This document shows, piece after piece, positions 16,759 to 24,697 of a stretch of 34,926 nt of DNA. The position numbers and the translations under genes are program-made. Numbering within the stretch: the first letter of the stretch is position 1; each line of letters begins with the position of its first letter. Origin of the DNA: Eubacteriales bacterium (GTDB taxonomy: Bacteria; Bacillota; Clostridia; Tissierellales; Dethiosulfatibacteraceae); assembly GCA_030694905.1 (NCBI GenBank), contig JAUYTY010000009.1:1-34926 (forward strand), given 5' to 3'. Under the pieces are notes generated by a model. The model saw nothing but the letters and a program-made list of their open reading frames with translations, had not been told where the DNA came from and searched no databases.

Positions 16759-16787
16759 AGTATATATTATAAGGTTCGGTTAATCAA
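16759..16787 (-). promoter_or_regulatory. Promoter for the YjiH-family gene
   Basis: On the minus strand TTGATT (16787-16782) and TATACT (16764-16759) are separated by 17 bases, 28 bases ahead of the start codon. Each hexamer differs from consensus at only one or two bases. Confidence 0.65.
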
Positions 16788-16795
16788 ACAATAAA

Positions 16796-16801
16796 TATAA
16801 T
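16796..16801 (+). promoter_or_regulatory. Possible -10 box for nadE
   Basis: An exact TATAAT lies 61 bases before the preferred nadE start. The best -35 candidate, TTCGGT at 16775-16780, has a short 15-base spacer, so this promoter is uncertain. It overlaps the divergent YjiH promoter region. Confidence 0.35.
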
Positions 16802-16862
16802 GTCGACTGTTCATGCAGATGGCATTGTTCAGAAATCTATCGATGCAATAATCGGAGGACTT

Positions 16863-17723
16863 ATGTCGGAAAGAAAAGACAAGATAATAGATTTTATAAA
16901 AAAAACGATACATGATTATGAATTTTATGGTGCCGTGATTGGTATCAGCGGCGGGCTGGATTCAACGGTTGTTGCCAAGCTGCTCATAGAGGCGCTGGGT
17001 CATAAGAGAGTTCTTGGATTGTCTATGCCCGAGAGAGATTCCTCAAGACAGGTTGCCGCAGATAGCCGTTTTGTATGTGAAAACCTAGGATTGGAATACA
17101 AGACAATTAATCTGTCTAGACAGTTGAGGGCGATGGGTGTTTACTCACTCAAGCCACCGACTTTTTTGTTTACTGAAAAATTCAAAGAAAAGTATGCTAA
17201 AGGATTGTGGGAGAATATGGAGAATCCTTACATAGCTGATTTGAAATCCAGCGGTGATATGGAGAATCGAAAGAATCAAGCCTATTATCGGGCAAAAAAT
17301 AGAATGAGAATGATCAATCTCTACTTTGAAGCCGAAAAAAGAAGGTATGCTGTAATTGGAACAACCAACAAAACAGAGTACGATTTGGGTCTATACGTGA
17401 AGTGGGGAGACGAGTCATCAGATATAGAGCCAATTTTACATCTTTACAAAACTGAAGTGTTTGAACTTGCGAGAGAACTGGGTGTTCCTGAGCGAATAAT
17501 TGATAAAGCGCCGAGTCCTGACATCGCTCCAGGGGTTACAGATGAGTATTTGCTGGGCATGGACTACAACACCATAGACAGAATACTGATAAAAATATAT
17601 AATAACCTTGATTTATCAGAGGAAAACGAAAAACACGTAAAAACAGTCATAGCCATATTGGGAAATGTGAAATACAGAAAAATTAAAGATATTAGCTTAT
17701 TGAAAGAGGGATTAGATGAATAA
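16863..17723 (+). CDS. nadE: NH3-dependent NAD+ synthetase
   Basis: This 286-residue protein makes NAD+ from nicotinate adenine dinucleotide, ATP and ammonia. It shows the PP-loop GISGGLDSTVVAKLL (SGGLDS at 29-34), the MRMINLYFEAEKRRYAVIGT region, TNKTEYDLG, and the late KAPSPDIAPGVTDE segment typical of NadE. No glutaminase domain is present, so it should use free ammonia. I chose ATG 16863, with GGAGGA just before it. An in-frame ATG at 16800 overlaps a likely -10 box, has no ribosome site, and adds 21 residues without family resemblance. The last eight bases overlap the next gene, so the two are co-translated. Confidence 0.93.
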   Translation: MSERKDKIIDFIKKTIHDYEFYGAVIGISGGLDSTVVAKLLIEALGHKRVLGLSMPERDSSRQVAADSRFVCENLGLEYKTINLSRQLRAMGVYSLKPPTFLFTEKFKEKYAKGLWENMENPYIADLKSSGDMENRKNQAYYRAKNRMRMINLYFEAEKRRYAVIGTTNKTEYDLGLYVKWGDESSDIEPILHLYKTEVFELARELGVPERIIDKAPSPDIAPGVTDEYLLGMDYNTIDRILIKIYNNLDLSEENEKHVKTVIAILGNVKYRKIKDISLLKEGLDE

Positions 17724-18624
17724 GACTAAAGGTATATTGCTGATTATGATGGCATCCAGTATTTTTGGATTAATGCCATTGTTTGCCAGGATAGGCACAA
17801 GCAACGGACTCAATTCTATAACCATTGTCATGTTTAGGAGCTTTTTCGCATCCATATTTCTATATGTCTATATGAAGCAGAAAGGGATTGATAGTAAGGT
17901 TGACAAGTCATTGCTCAAAGACCTTGTCCTTGTCAGCTTTTTTGGGTACGGATTGATGCTTTTGACCATGTTCTCCTCCTACAATTATCTACCTACAGGA
18001 ATAGCGACCACTATTCATTTTGTCTATCCTGCAGTTGTTCTGATCGGTTCTGCCATGTTTCACAAGGAAAAATTGACAATTGAAAAAATTGGGATTGTAT
18101 TGGCGGCATTTATTGGCATATACCTTCTTTCGGCTGAATCAGGGAGGATATCAATCAGTATTGTCGGGTTTTTGCTGGCATTTATTTCTGGCGTTTTTTA
18201 TGCCTACTACATACTCAAGGTATCCTATAGCAATCTAAAAACGATGAATTCGTATGTGCTGGTCTATCATATTTCCTTGCACAATTTTTTCTATTTTCTG
18301 ATTACCGCTCTGTTTACGAACACCCTCACATTGGACATTACTATCATAGCCTACCTGGATGTCATTCTACTGGCATTGTTTTCAATTGTCGCAATGTCCG
18401 CATTTAAGACCGGTTTGAACTATATATCATCCTGGTCAGCTGCAATCTTGAGCTCCTTTGAACCGCTTACCAGCATAATGGTTGGGGTGGTCATATTCAG
18501 GGAGACATTTAACATAAGAAGCTTTTTCGGTACAGGCATCATTATTCTGTCAGTCGTCTATATCGCTTTGATTGAAAAAAGAAACGAGGTCAGATTGAAA
18601 AATGTTAAAGCAGGTGTCAAATAA
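17716..18624 (+). CDS. DMT-superfamily permease (EamA type)
   Basis: This 302-residue membrane protein has two EamA repeats of about five helices each, the first beginning with SSIFGLMPLFARIG and the second around residue 155 (GFLLAFISGVFYAYYI). The conserved C-terminal segment SAAILSSFEPLTSIMVGVVIF is diagnostic of EamA permeases, which export or import metabolites such as amino acids or nucleobases. The ATG lies inside the end of nadE (8-base overlap), suggesting translational coupling. The cargo cannot be told. Confidence 0.9.
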   Translation: MNKTKGILLIMMASSIFGLMPLFARIGTSNGLNSITIVMFRSFFASIFLYVYMKQKGIDSKVDKSLLKDLVLVSFFGYGLMLLTMFSSYNYLPTGIATTIHFVYPAVVLIGSAMFHKEKLTIEKIGIVLAAFIGIYLLSAESGRISISIVGFLLAFISGVFYAYYILKVSYSNLKTMNSYVLVYHISLHNFFYFLITALFTNTLTLDITIIAYLDVILLALFSIVAMSAFKTGLNYISSWSAAILSSFEPLTSIMVGVVIFRETFNIRSFFGTGIIILSVVYIALIEKRNEVRLKNVKAGVK

Positions 18625-18631
18625 TATGCTC

Positions 18632-18660
18632 TTTATTAAAGGTGTCAATCATTGTATAAT
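18632..18660 (+). promoter_or_regulatory. Possible promoter before the small membrane protein genes
   Basis: An exact TATAAT at 18655-18660 lies 39 bases before the start of the 68-residue protein; TTTATT at 18632-18637 is a weak -35 box 17 bases upstream. It would let the following genes, through ricT, be transcribed separately from nadE. Confidence 0.45.
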
Positions 18661-18699
18661 AGGCTTAGTTGTTAGCAATCTGATGCGAAGGTGTTTAGT

Positions 18700-18906
18700 A
18701 TGTTGAGTAAGATAGTTTTAGGTATTTTTGTTTTTATGATGGTCGTTTTCATGGCAGTACTGATCATGGAAACCATATCTTCGGCCGCTGACGCCGAAAA
18801 GAGGAAAAAAAAGCAATCTTCAAAGAATGGTCAATCCAAACAGATCATCAAGAAGAATAATCCTTATCCTGATGATTATTTTGACAAGTACAATAGGAGG
18901 TTCTGA
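18700..18906 (+). CDS. Small single-pass membrane protein, function unknown
   Basis: This 68-residue protein has one hydrophobic helix at about residues 5-27 (VLGIFVFMMVVFMAVLIMET) followed by a very Lys-rich cytoplasmic tail ending in YPDDYFDKYNRRF. I do not recognise a family. ATG 18700 is preferred because AAGGTG at 18688-18693 precedes it; a GTG at 18691 overlaps that site. Its stop overlaps the next start (TGATG), so the two proteins are made together and may interact. Confidence 0.7.
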   Translation: MLSKIVLGIFVFMMVVFMAVLIMETISSAADAEKRKKKQSSKNGQSKQIIKKNNPYPDDYFDKYNRRF

Positions 18907-19433
18907 TGTCTGAAGAGTTTTATGCCAGGGAAGTTCTGAAAAAGAAGCGAAAATCCACAACATTCTTCATTATTTCTGGGTTTTTGTCAATCATTGTGTT
19001 GAACAATCTGATAACATTGACCAATAGACTTGTAAACAACAGAAATATAGTTAGCATTGGCCTCATCATAGTATTTGGAATTATGATTTATTTGCTGATG
19101 GAGAGATATCTATCAGTTTATATCTATAAAATAGGAAAAGACGCGATCATTTTTGCTAAAAAATCTGGAAACAGAGAACATGATATCTTGATTGTCAATC
19201 TCAATCAAATCACAAATATGAAAGATCTGAAAGCTATGGAACCCAACTCAGAGGTCAGAGAAACCTATTACTTTGTCTATGGCGATATGGAAAATGAATG
19301 CAAGGTCTGTGAATTCATGAAAGAGAATAAGCTTTACAGGTTTGTCTTTTCGCCGAGTGAAAGGATATTAAGAATACTGGATAGGAAGTTGGGCCATCAT
19401 GAACATGGAAGATCAATTAAAAAGATACAATGA
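18906..19433 (+). CDS. Hypothetical two-helix membrane protein
   Basis: This 175-residue protein starts with a basic stretch (VLKKKRKSTTFF), has two hydrophobic helices at about 20-37 and 50-72, and then a soluble domain of about 100 residues rich in beta-strand-like sequence (YIYKIGKDAIIFAKK, YRFVFSPSERILRILDRKL). The arrangement resembles small membrane-anchored PH-like proteins, but this is only an impression. It overlaps the upstream gene by one base and the decarboxylase gene by 35 bases, so it belongs to this operon. No function can be assigned. Confidence 0.75.
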   Translation: MSEEFYAREVLKKKRKSTTFFIISGFLSIIVLNNLITLTNRLVNNRNIVSIGLIIVFGIMIYLLMERYLSVYIYKIGKDAIIFAKKSGNREHDILIVNLNQITNMKDLKAMEPNSEVRETYYFVYGDMENECKVCEFMKENKLYRFVFSPSERILRILDRKLGHHEHGRSIKKIQ

Positions 19434-20817
19434 TAAAAAACCTTACAGATTTCATATGCCCGGTCATAAAGGAAAAAGTATTCTCTCTCCGAAGGAAGAA
19501 ATTCTTGTATATGGCAATGATATAACTGAAATCGAAGGCATGGATAATCTCCATAACCCGAAAGGGGTCATAAAGGATATGCTGCGTCATATCGCCAACA
19601 CTTACGGCGTCAGAAGGACATTCATGTCAATCAATGGCAGCACGACCTCTTTGCACGCGGCAATACTTGGACTGACCAACCCAAAAGAAAAAATCATTAT
19701 AGCACGGGACTGCCATAAGGCTGTTTATAACGCGATGATTTTGGGAGATCTGAATCCGGTATACTTACCGGTATCAGTCAACAAGGATATCGGGCTGATT
19801 AATTTAGATGATTTGATGAATTTTGAAACTATTATTAAGGATACAGATGCCAAGGTTGTTGTGATCACTTATCCATCATATTCTGGAATTTGTTGCGATA
19901 TCGAGGAGGTAGTCAAAATAGTCCACAAATACAATAAAATAATCATTGTGGACGAAGCGCATGGAAGTCATATGAAGTTTAGCGGCTTATTGCCGATATC
20001 CGCAGAAGAGTCAGGAGCGGATGTTATCGTGCAAAGTGCCCACAAGACACTGCCTGCACTGACCCAGACCTCGATGCTTCATATCAACACAGATTTAGAC
20101 ACATCAAGGATTGAAAGCTACTTGTCCATTTTGATGACGACAAGCCCTTCCTATCTGATGATGGCCTCATTGGAAAAATCAGTCAGATACATGGCAGACT
20201 ATGCAAAAATCCGATTGGAAGAGAATCTCCACAGCATCAATATGCTGGCAAAAGAGTTTGTGAATGCAGGCAGGGTTTATAAAAGCAGGGACTATTTTAT
20301 GTCAAACCATGTATATGATTTTGACTCATCAAAACTTTTATTCAGGGTAGCGGAAGCTGGCATTGTTGCAACACACGGCAAAAGTCTTTTAAGAAGTCGT
20401 TTCAATATCGAGATGGAAATGGCTGACATAGAGTATATCAATGGCTTTATGACTGTCAGTGATGAGATGGAGGATTTGCGTTTTCTATTTCAGTCAGTTG
20501 ATGATATAATTAGAAGCGAGGGTAGCAATACCATCATTGATACCAGTTCCTACGCCAGAAAGGCTGTCACTCCTGAAATCAGCATGAACATAAGAAGCGC
20601 GTTTTATGCTGAGAAAACTGTGTTACCCTTGAATTCGGCTACAGAAGAGATTTCAGGGGATTATATTATTCCCTACCCGCCGGGAATTCCATTGATATGT
20701 CCCGGTGAAAAGATAACTGGAGAATTGATCGATCTGATCAATGAGCTGGACAGGAAGGGAATAGAAATTCTAGGCCTGGAAAATGGCATCATTAAAGTAA
20801 TCAAAGACAATCAATAG
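19399..20817 (+). CDS. Orn/Lys/Arg decarboxylase family PLP enzyme (YaaO type)
   Basis: This 472-residue PLP enzyme belongs to the short form of the Orn/Lys/Arg decarboxylase family, like Bacillus YaaO/SpeA. The start PYRFHMPGHKGKS (15-27) is diagnostic. ITEIEGMDNLHNPKG, the VDEAHGSH motif (Asp185, His188) that contacts PLP, and the Schiff-base Lys216 in QSAHKTLPALTQ are all present. The C-terminal domain ends with the conserved YPPGIPLICPGE. A polyamine-forming decarboxylation is likely, but which of Arg, Lys or Orn is used is not visible. The ATG at 19399 lies within the previous gene; a second ATG follows two codons later (19405). It stands next to tmk, as in B. subtilis. Confidence 0.92.
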   Translation: MNMEDQLKRYNDKKPYRFHMPGHKGKSILSPKEEILVYGNDITEIEGMDNLHNPKGVIKDMLRHIANTYGVRRTFMSINGSTTSLHAAILGLTNPKEKIIIARDCHKAVYNAMILGDLNPVYLPVSVNKDIGLINLDDLMNFETIIKDTDAKVVVITYPSYSGICCDIEEVVKIVHKYNKIIIVDEAHGSHMKFSGLLPISAEESGADVIVQSAHKTLPALTQTSMLHINTDLDTSRIESYLSILMTTSPSYLMMASLEKSVRYMADYAKIRLEENLHSINMLAKEFVNAGRVYKSRDYFMSNHVYDFDSSKLLFRVAEAGIVATHGKSLLRSRFNIEMEMADIEYINGFMTVSDEMEDLRFLFQSVDDIIRSEGSNTIIDTSSYARKAVTPEISMNIRSAFYAEKTVLPLNSATEEISGDYIIPYPPGIPLICPGEKITGELIDLINELDRKGIEILGLENGIIKVIKDNQ

Positions 20818-20826
20818 GAGAAGCTG

Positions 20827-21444
20827 ATGAAGAAAGGTTTATTCATAGTATTGGAAGGTCCTGATGGAGCCGGTAAAAGCACTGTTTCGGAAATGATAGC
20901 GCAATACCTGCAGCAGAAAGGCCATGAGATAGAATTTACGCGGGAGCCTGGTGGAACGCCCATAGGAGAAAAAATAAGAGGCATCGTACTGGACAATGAG
21001 AATACAGAAATGGCCGGAACTACTGAGGCATTGCTCTATGCCGCTTCCAGGGCTCAGCATGTGTCTGAGAAAATAAGACCGATACTAATGTCCGGCAAGA
21101 CACTGATATGTGAAAGATTCTACCACTCAAGCCTTGTCTACCAGGGAATCGGAAGAAAGCTGGGCGTTGAGAAAGTAAGGAGTATAAATGAATTCGCCAT
21201 AGAAGGAACCTATCCCGATCTTGTGCTTTTTCTGGATATTGATCCGGCGGAAGCGCTGTCCAGAAAAAAGAGCCTCGATGGCGGTGACAGATTGGAACAG
21301 GAGCATGTTTCATTCCATATGGACGTTTATAATGGCTATAAGGAAATTATTAAGATATCACCTGAAATAAAGGTGATCAACGCATCCAAATCAAAAGAAG
21401 AAGTATTCAACAGTGTTATAGAACAGCTTGAGAGAATATTATAA
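20827..21444 (+). CDS. tmk: Thymidylate kinase
   Basis: This 205-residue kinase makes dTDP from dTMP. It has the P-loop LEGPDGAGKST (9-19), the dTMP-binding TREPGGTPIGE (38-48), ASRAQHV, and a LID with GGDRLEQE. The usual DR(Y/F) motif before SSL.YQG reads ERF (CERFYHSSLVYQG), a conservative Asp-to-Glu change at a catalytic-site position. AGGAGAAG precedes the ATG. It lies nine bases after the decarboxylase stop. Confidence 0.95.
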   Translation: MKKGLFIVLEGPDGAGKSTVSEMIAQYLQQKGHEIEFTREPGGTPIGEKIRGIVLDNENTEMAGTTEALLYAASRAQHVSEKIRPILMSGKTLICERFYHSSLVYQGIGRKLGVEKVRSINEFAIEGTYPDLVLFLDIDPAEALSRKKSLDGGDRLEQEHVSFHMDVYNGYKEIIKISPEIKVINASKSKEEVFNSVIEQLERIL

Positions 21445-21458
21445 GGGGAGGAATTACA

Positions 21459-21791
21459 ATGAAACTCATTATTGCGGTTATTCAGGATGAAGACGCCAAC
21501 AAGGTGTCAAATGATTTGAGAAATAGGAATTTCGGACTGACTAAGCTTGCGTCAACTGGTGGTTTTTTGAGTTCGGGAAACACAACACTTTTAATTGGTG
21601 TGGAAGAAGAAAGAGTCGACAGCGCATTGGAAATCATTAAAGAAAGCTGTAAAACCAGAAAAAAGATAACAACAGATTCCATACCCAGTACTTACACAGC
21701 CGCGAGCGGATATATTCCCAGAACTATAGAGGTTTTGGTCGGCGGCGCTACGATTTTTGTTGTTGATGTGGATAAGTTTGAAAAAATGTAG
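21459..21791 (+). CDS. darA: Cyclic di-AMP receptor, PII-like (DarA/PstA)
   Basis: This 110-residue trimeric PII-like protein binds the second messenger c-di-AMP. The whole sequence fits the family: MKLIIAVIQDEDANKV, the TKLASTGGFLSSGNTTLLIGV block that forms most of the ligand pocket, and the C-terminal VGGATIFVVDVDKFEKM. It was formerly YaaQ/DUF970. GGGGAGG precedes the ATG. It lies between tmk and holB as in B. subtilis, but the yaaR gene normally found between darA and holB is absent here. Confidence 0.95.
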   Translation: MKLIIAVIQDEDANKVSNDLRNRNFGLTKLASTGGFLSSGNTTLLIGVEEERVDSALEIIKESCKTRKKITTDSIPSTYTAASGYIPRTIEVLVGGATIFVVDVDKFEKM

Positions 21792-21805
21792 ACAAAGGAA
21801 AAGAC

Positions 21806-22795
21806 ATGCAGTATAGTTTGATAATAGGTCAGGATAGTATAAAAAAACACTTGAAGCAGATTGCGAAAAGCAAACAGATTTCTCATGGCTATATTTTCGA
21901 GGGACCCAAGGGAACCGGAAAATTTGATATGGCAAAAATTTTTGGCCAATCAATATTATGTAGAAACCAAGGGCCTGAGCCATGCGAGATATGTTCATCA
22001 TGCATAAAGGCCAATAGTGGCAATCATCCTGATATGCAATACCTTGACCTGGATGAAGATTCAATTAAGAGACAGGATATCGATGGAATTCTGAACAAGA
22101 TTTATACCAAGCCCTACGAAAGCAACAGAAAGATTTTCATCATCAATGAATCCCATAAGATGACAGTTCAGGCAGCCAATGCGTTCTTGAAAACATTGGA
22201 GGAACCGCCTGCAGATACAATCATCATTCTGATAACAACCAATATAAATCTTTTGCTTCCAACCATAGCATCCAGATGCCAGCATTTTAGATTTGAGGAA
22301 ATCAGTTTTAATGAAATTGTAAGGATTCTGGTCAGAGATTACAACTCGACTGAATCCGAGGCAAGATTACTGGCCGGATATTCAAAAGGAATACTGCAGA
22401 GGGCAATCAACATAAAGCACAAGACCTTTGATTTGTTGGCATTAAGAGATCAGGTGCTGGAAATAGTTGACGGGTTGATGGATGGTGGGAGATTCACTGC
22501 CTTCCGGTTTGAAAAGTACTTTGATCAAAACAAGGCTCATACTGAAGAAATCATTGAAATAATGATGATTTGGTTTCGGGATGTATTATTTTACAAAACA
22601 GATCTCAAAGAGAATATAATCAATATAGATAAGCTTGAATTGGTGGCAAAACACAGCAAAAAAGCAAATAGCATCAAATGTTCGGAGATTTTCGGGCATT
22701 TGCAGATGACATATGAAGATATAAATAATAATTCGAATTTCAAATATGCAATAGACCATTTGCTTTTTGAAATTCAGGAGGTTAGGCATGGTTAA
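21806..22795 (+). CDS. holB: DNA polymerase III subunit delta'
   Basis: This 329-residue protein is the delta' subunit of the clamp loader and partners DnaX from the same window. It has IIGQDSIKKHL, a zinc module (Cys52, 60, 63, 66), the FLKTLEEPPADTI segment and an arginine-finger SRCQHF (157-162). The Walker A is GPKGTGKF (33-40), with Phe where ATPases have Ser/Thr, and the Walker B position reads IINESH instead of DExH. It is therefore probably not an ATPase itself, in line with the structural role of delta'. Its end overlaps the ricT start by eight bases. Confidence 0.93.
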   Translation: MQYSLIIGQDSIKKHLKQIAKSKQISHGYIFEGPKGTGKFDMAKIFGQSILCRNQGPEPCEICSSCIKANSGNHPDMQYLDLDEDSIKRQDIDGILNKIYTKPYESNRKIFIINESHKMTVQAANAFLKTLEEPPADTIIILITTNINLLLPTIASRCQHFRFEEISFNEIVRILVRDYNSTESEARLLAGYSKGILQRAINIKHKTFDLLALRDQVLEIVDGLMDGGRFTAFRFEKYFDQNKAHTEEIIEIMMIWFRDVLFYKTDLKENIINIDKLELVAKHSKKANSIKCSEIFGHLQMTYEDINNNSNFKYAIDHLLFEIQEVRHG

Positions 22796-23600
22796 AGTGG
22801 TAGGTGTTAGGTTTAAAAAGGCAGGAAAGATATATTATTTTGATCCTGACAGAAAAATGATAAAAGAAGACGATTATGTAATTGTTGAAACCGCAAGGGG
22901 AATAGAATTCGGTCATGTTGTTGTTGGCCCTAAATTAGTGAAGGAAGATGAAATTGTTCAACCTTTAAAGAAAGTTTTAAGAGTCGCAACATCAGATGAT
23001 ATAGAGAAAAACAACAAAAACCAAGAGGATGAAAAAAGAGCGTTCGCTGCCTGTATGGAAAAGATTGCCGAGCATAATTTGGATATGAAGCTAATTGATG
23101 TGGAGTATACGTTTGACAATAATAAGGTCATCTTTTATTTTACGGCAGATGGACGTGTGGATTTCAGAGACTTGGTCAAAGATCTTGCGGCGGTATTTAA
23201 AACTAGAATCGAGCTGAGGCAGATTGGTGTCAGGGATGAGGCAAAGATGATAGGTGGATTAGGCCCTTGTGGAAGACCACTATGCTGCACAACATTTTTG
23301 GGAGATTTTGCTCCTGTTTCAATCAAGATGGCCAAAGAGCAGAACCTTTCGTTGAACCCGACCAAAATATCCGGTATCTGCTCCAGACTGATGTGTTGCC
23401 TGAATTATGAAAAAGATTTATATGAAGAAAATCTGGACAGGCTGCCGAATATTGGTGAGAAAGTAGTTACCCCCAATGGCATTGGCGAGGTTGTTCATAT
23501 CAATCCATTGATATGTAAATTGAAGGTTAAATTAAAGAAAAAGGACGAGGATATATCTGAGATCTTGGAATTTTTTGAAAAGGATATTTCTAAAACCTGA
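22788..23600 (+). CDS. ricT: PSP1-domain regulator RicT (YaaT)
   Basis: This 270-residue PSP1-domain protein corresponds to RicT/YaaT, a member of the Ric complex that binds [4Fe-4S] clusters and modulates RNase Y-dependent mRNA maturation in B. subtilis. The conserved cysteine region is visible: GPCGRPLCCTTFLGDF and GICSRLMCCLNYE, which are PSP1 hallmarks. ATG 22788 follows AGGAGG at 22776-22781; an in-frame TTG at 22767 lies upstream of that site and is rejected. It overlaps holB by eight bases. The partners YlbF and YmcA are not in the window, and yabA, which follows in Bacillus, is absent. Confidence 0.93.
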   Translation: MVKVVGVRFKKAGKIYYFDPDRKMIKEDDYVIVETARGIEFGHVVVGPKLVKEDEIVQPLKKVLRVATSDDIEKNNKNQEDEKRAFAACMEKIAEHNLDMKLIDVEYTFDNNKVIFYFTADGRVDFRDLVKDLAAVFKTRIELRQIGVRDEAKMIGGLGPCGRPLCCTTFLGDFAPVSIKMAKEQNLSLNPTKISGICSRLMCCLNYEKDLYEENLDRLPNIGEKVVTPNGIGEVVHINPLICKLKVKLKKKDEDISEILEFFEKDISKT

Positions 23601-23618
23601 TAAAGCTTGTTAAAATCA

Positions 23619-23647
23619 TTGACTAAGCGATTAAAATATTGTAGAGT
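23619..23647 (+). promoter_or_regulatory. Probable promoter of the ferredoxin gene
   Basis: TTGACT at 23619-23624 and TAGAGT at 23642-23647 are separated by 17 bases, 29 bases before the ferredoxin start. The -10 box matches consensus at four of six positions. Confidence 0.5.
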
Positions 23648-23655
23648 TTATTTAG

Positions 23656-23847
<192 letters not shown>

Positions 23848-23858
23848 TTGTTCAAATC

Positions 23859-23887
23859 AAAAAAAGTTCTCATTGAGAACTTTTTTT
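23859..23887 (+). terminator. Strong rho-independent terminator after ferredoxin
   Basis: GTTCTC (23866-23871) pairs with GAGAAC (23875-23880) around a three-base loop, flanked by an A-run and a run of seven Ts. The A/T flanks extend the stem to about 13 bp. It can work from both sides. Confidence 0.9.
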
Positions 23888-24022
23888 AATGCCTGGACTT
23901 TTTCAAAAGCATTGATATGTGATGTGCCTAGGACTATGTTCAATGAGGGTTATCTAAAGTTGATCATGAATTAGAAACGCTGGAATATCAGGAGCTATAA
24001 TCAAATTGAAAACGTTTTTTGC

Positions 24023-24051
24023 TTGACAAACTTTAAGAATATCTTTATTAT
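24023..24051 (+). promoter_or_regulatory. Strong promoter in the gene-free region
   Basis: An exact TTGACA (24023-24028) and TATTAT (24046-24051, five of six matches) are separated by 17 bases. The expected start site, near 24058, falls at the edge of a palindrome, so the promoter is probably repressible. The next intact gene is the symporter, about 640 bases downstream. Confidence 0.65.
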
Positions 24052-24059
24052 AAAATTTA

Positions 24060-24162
24060 TAGAACGTTCAATCAAATTTATCTATATGAAGTATGTAACC
24101 GCATCAGTATTTGATTCAATTTATCAAACAGTTCTTTAGCTTAAACATATTGAACATTCAAT
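24060..24162 (+). promoter_or_regulatory. Two related palindromes resembling TetR-family operators
   Basis: TAGAACGTTCAAT at 24060-24072 has a perfect 8-bp palindrome (GAACGTTC). ATTGAACATTCAAT at 24149-24162 has perfect six-base arms (ATTGAA/TTCAAT) around CA. The two sites share GAAC-TTCAAT and their centres are 90 bases apart. GAACNTTC-type sites are common for TetR-family repressors. No regulator gene is intact nearby. Confidence 0.5.
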
Positions 24163-24697
24163 AAAATATGAGTTTTGTGAAAAACACATAGAAGCATCAA
24201 CAGACACCTTTAAAGAAAATCCGCTTGTAGAAAAATGAGAGCATCTGAATGAAGTACGTTATTATATAGAACTGCAGATTGCATTGAACAACAAATAGAT
24301 AAAGGCCAAAACTGAGAGTATAAACAAAGGTAAAATATTCAAGGAAACCAGATGTGACTATGTCTATTGGTTTGAATGTGTTTTGAGGAGGAGTAGTTTA
24401 AAGCTTGAAAAGGGTTAAGACCGTCAAATAGGGTTATGATTTAGTTTAAAAACTGAGGAGAAGCTATCAGCAAGATTATTATTGTTTAGCTGAACTGTTA
24501 AGTCATTAAGAGGTAGATAGGAGGTTGCCTCAACAAACATCTAGGTGAAGATATGCTGATATAGGGAAGATAGATTACAAGCATATTAATCTAAGAATAA
24601 TCACATTGGAGTTTAGCTGATGTATGATAGTAGACTAATAATTAAAATTGCTTTACATTACCTAGTTTAATATTAGATAACAAGGAGGAAAATAAAT

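Larger units (their letters stand above)
23888..24697. other. 810-base region without an intact gene
   Basis: No open frame of useful length with a ribosome site is present. One frame from about 24209 to 24416 reads as protein-like sequence (a segment with VRYYIELQIALNNK and another with ETRCDYVYWFECVLRR) but holds two in-frame stops, so it may be the decayed remains of a gene; I cannot name it. The region also holds the promoter and palindromes listed separately. AAGGAGGAAAA just before 24698 is the ribosome site of the symporter gene. Confidence 0.5.

Noticed and set aside
16800-16862. Upstream ATG start for nadE
   Set aside because: It overlaps a TATAAT box, has no Shine-Dalgarno, and the extra residues do not resemble NadE; GGAGGA points to ATG 16863.
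21591-22064. 157-codon minus-strand open frame across darA/holB
   Set aside because: It is antisense to two well-supported genes and spans their junction; no ribosome site or family resemblance.
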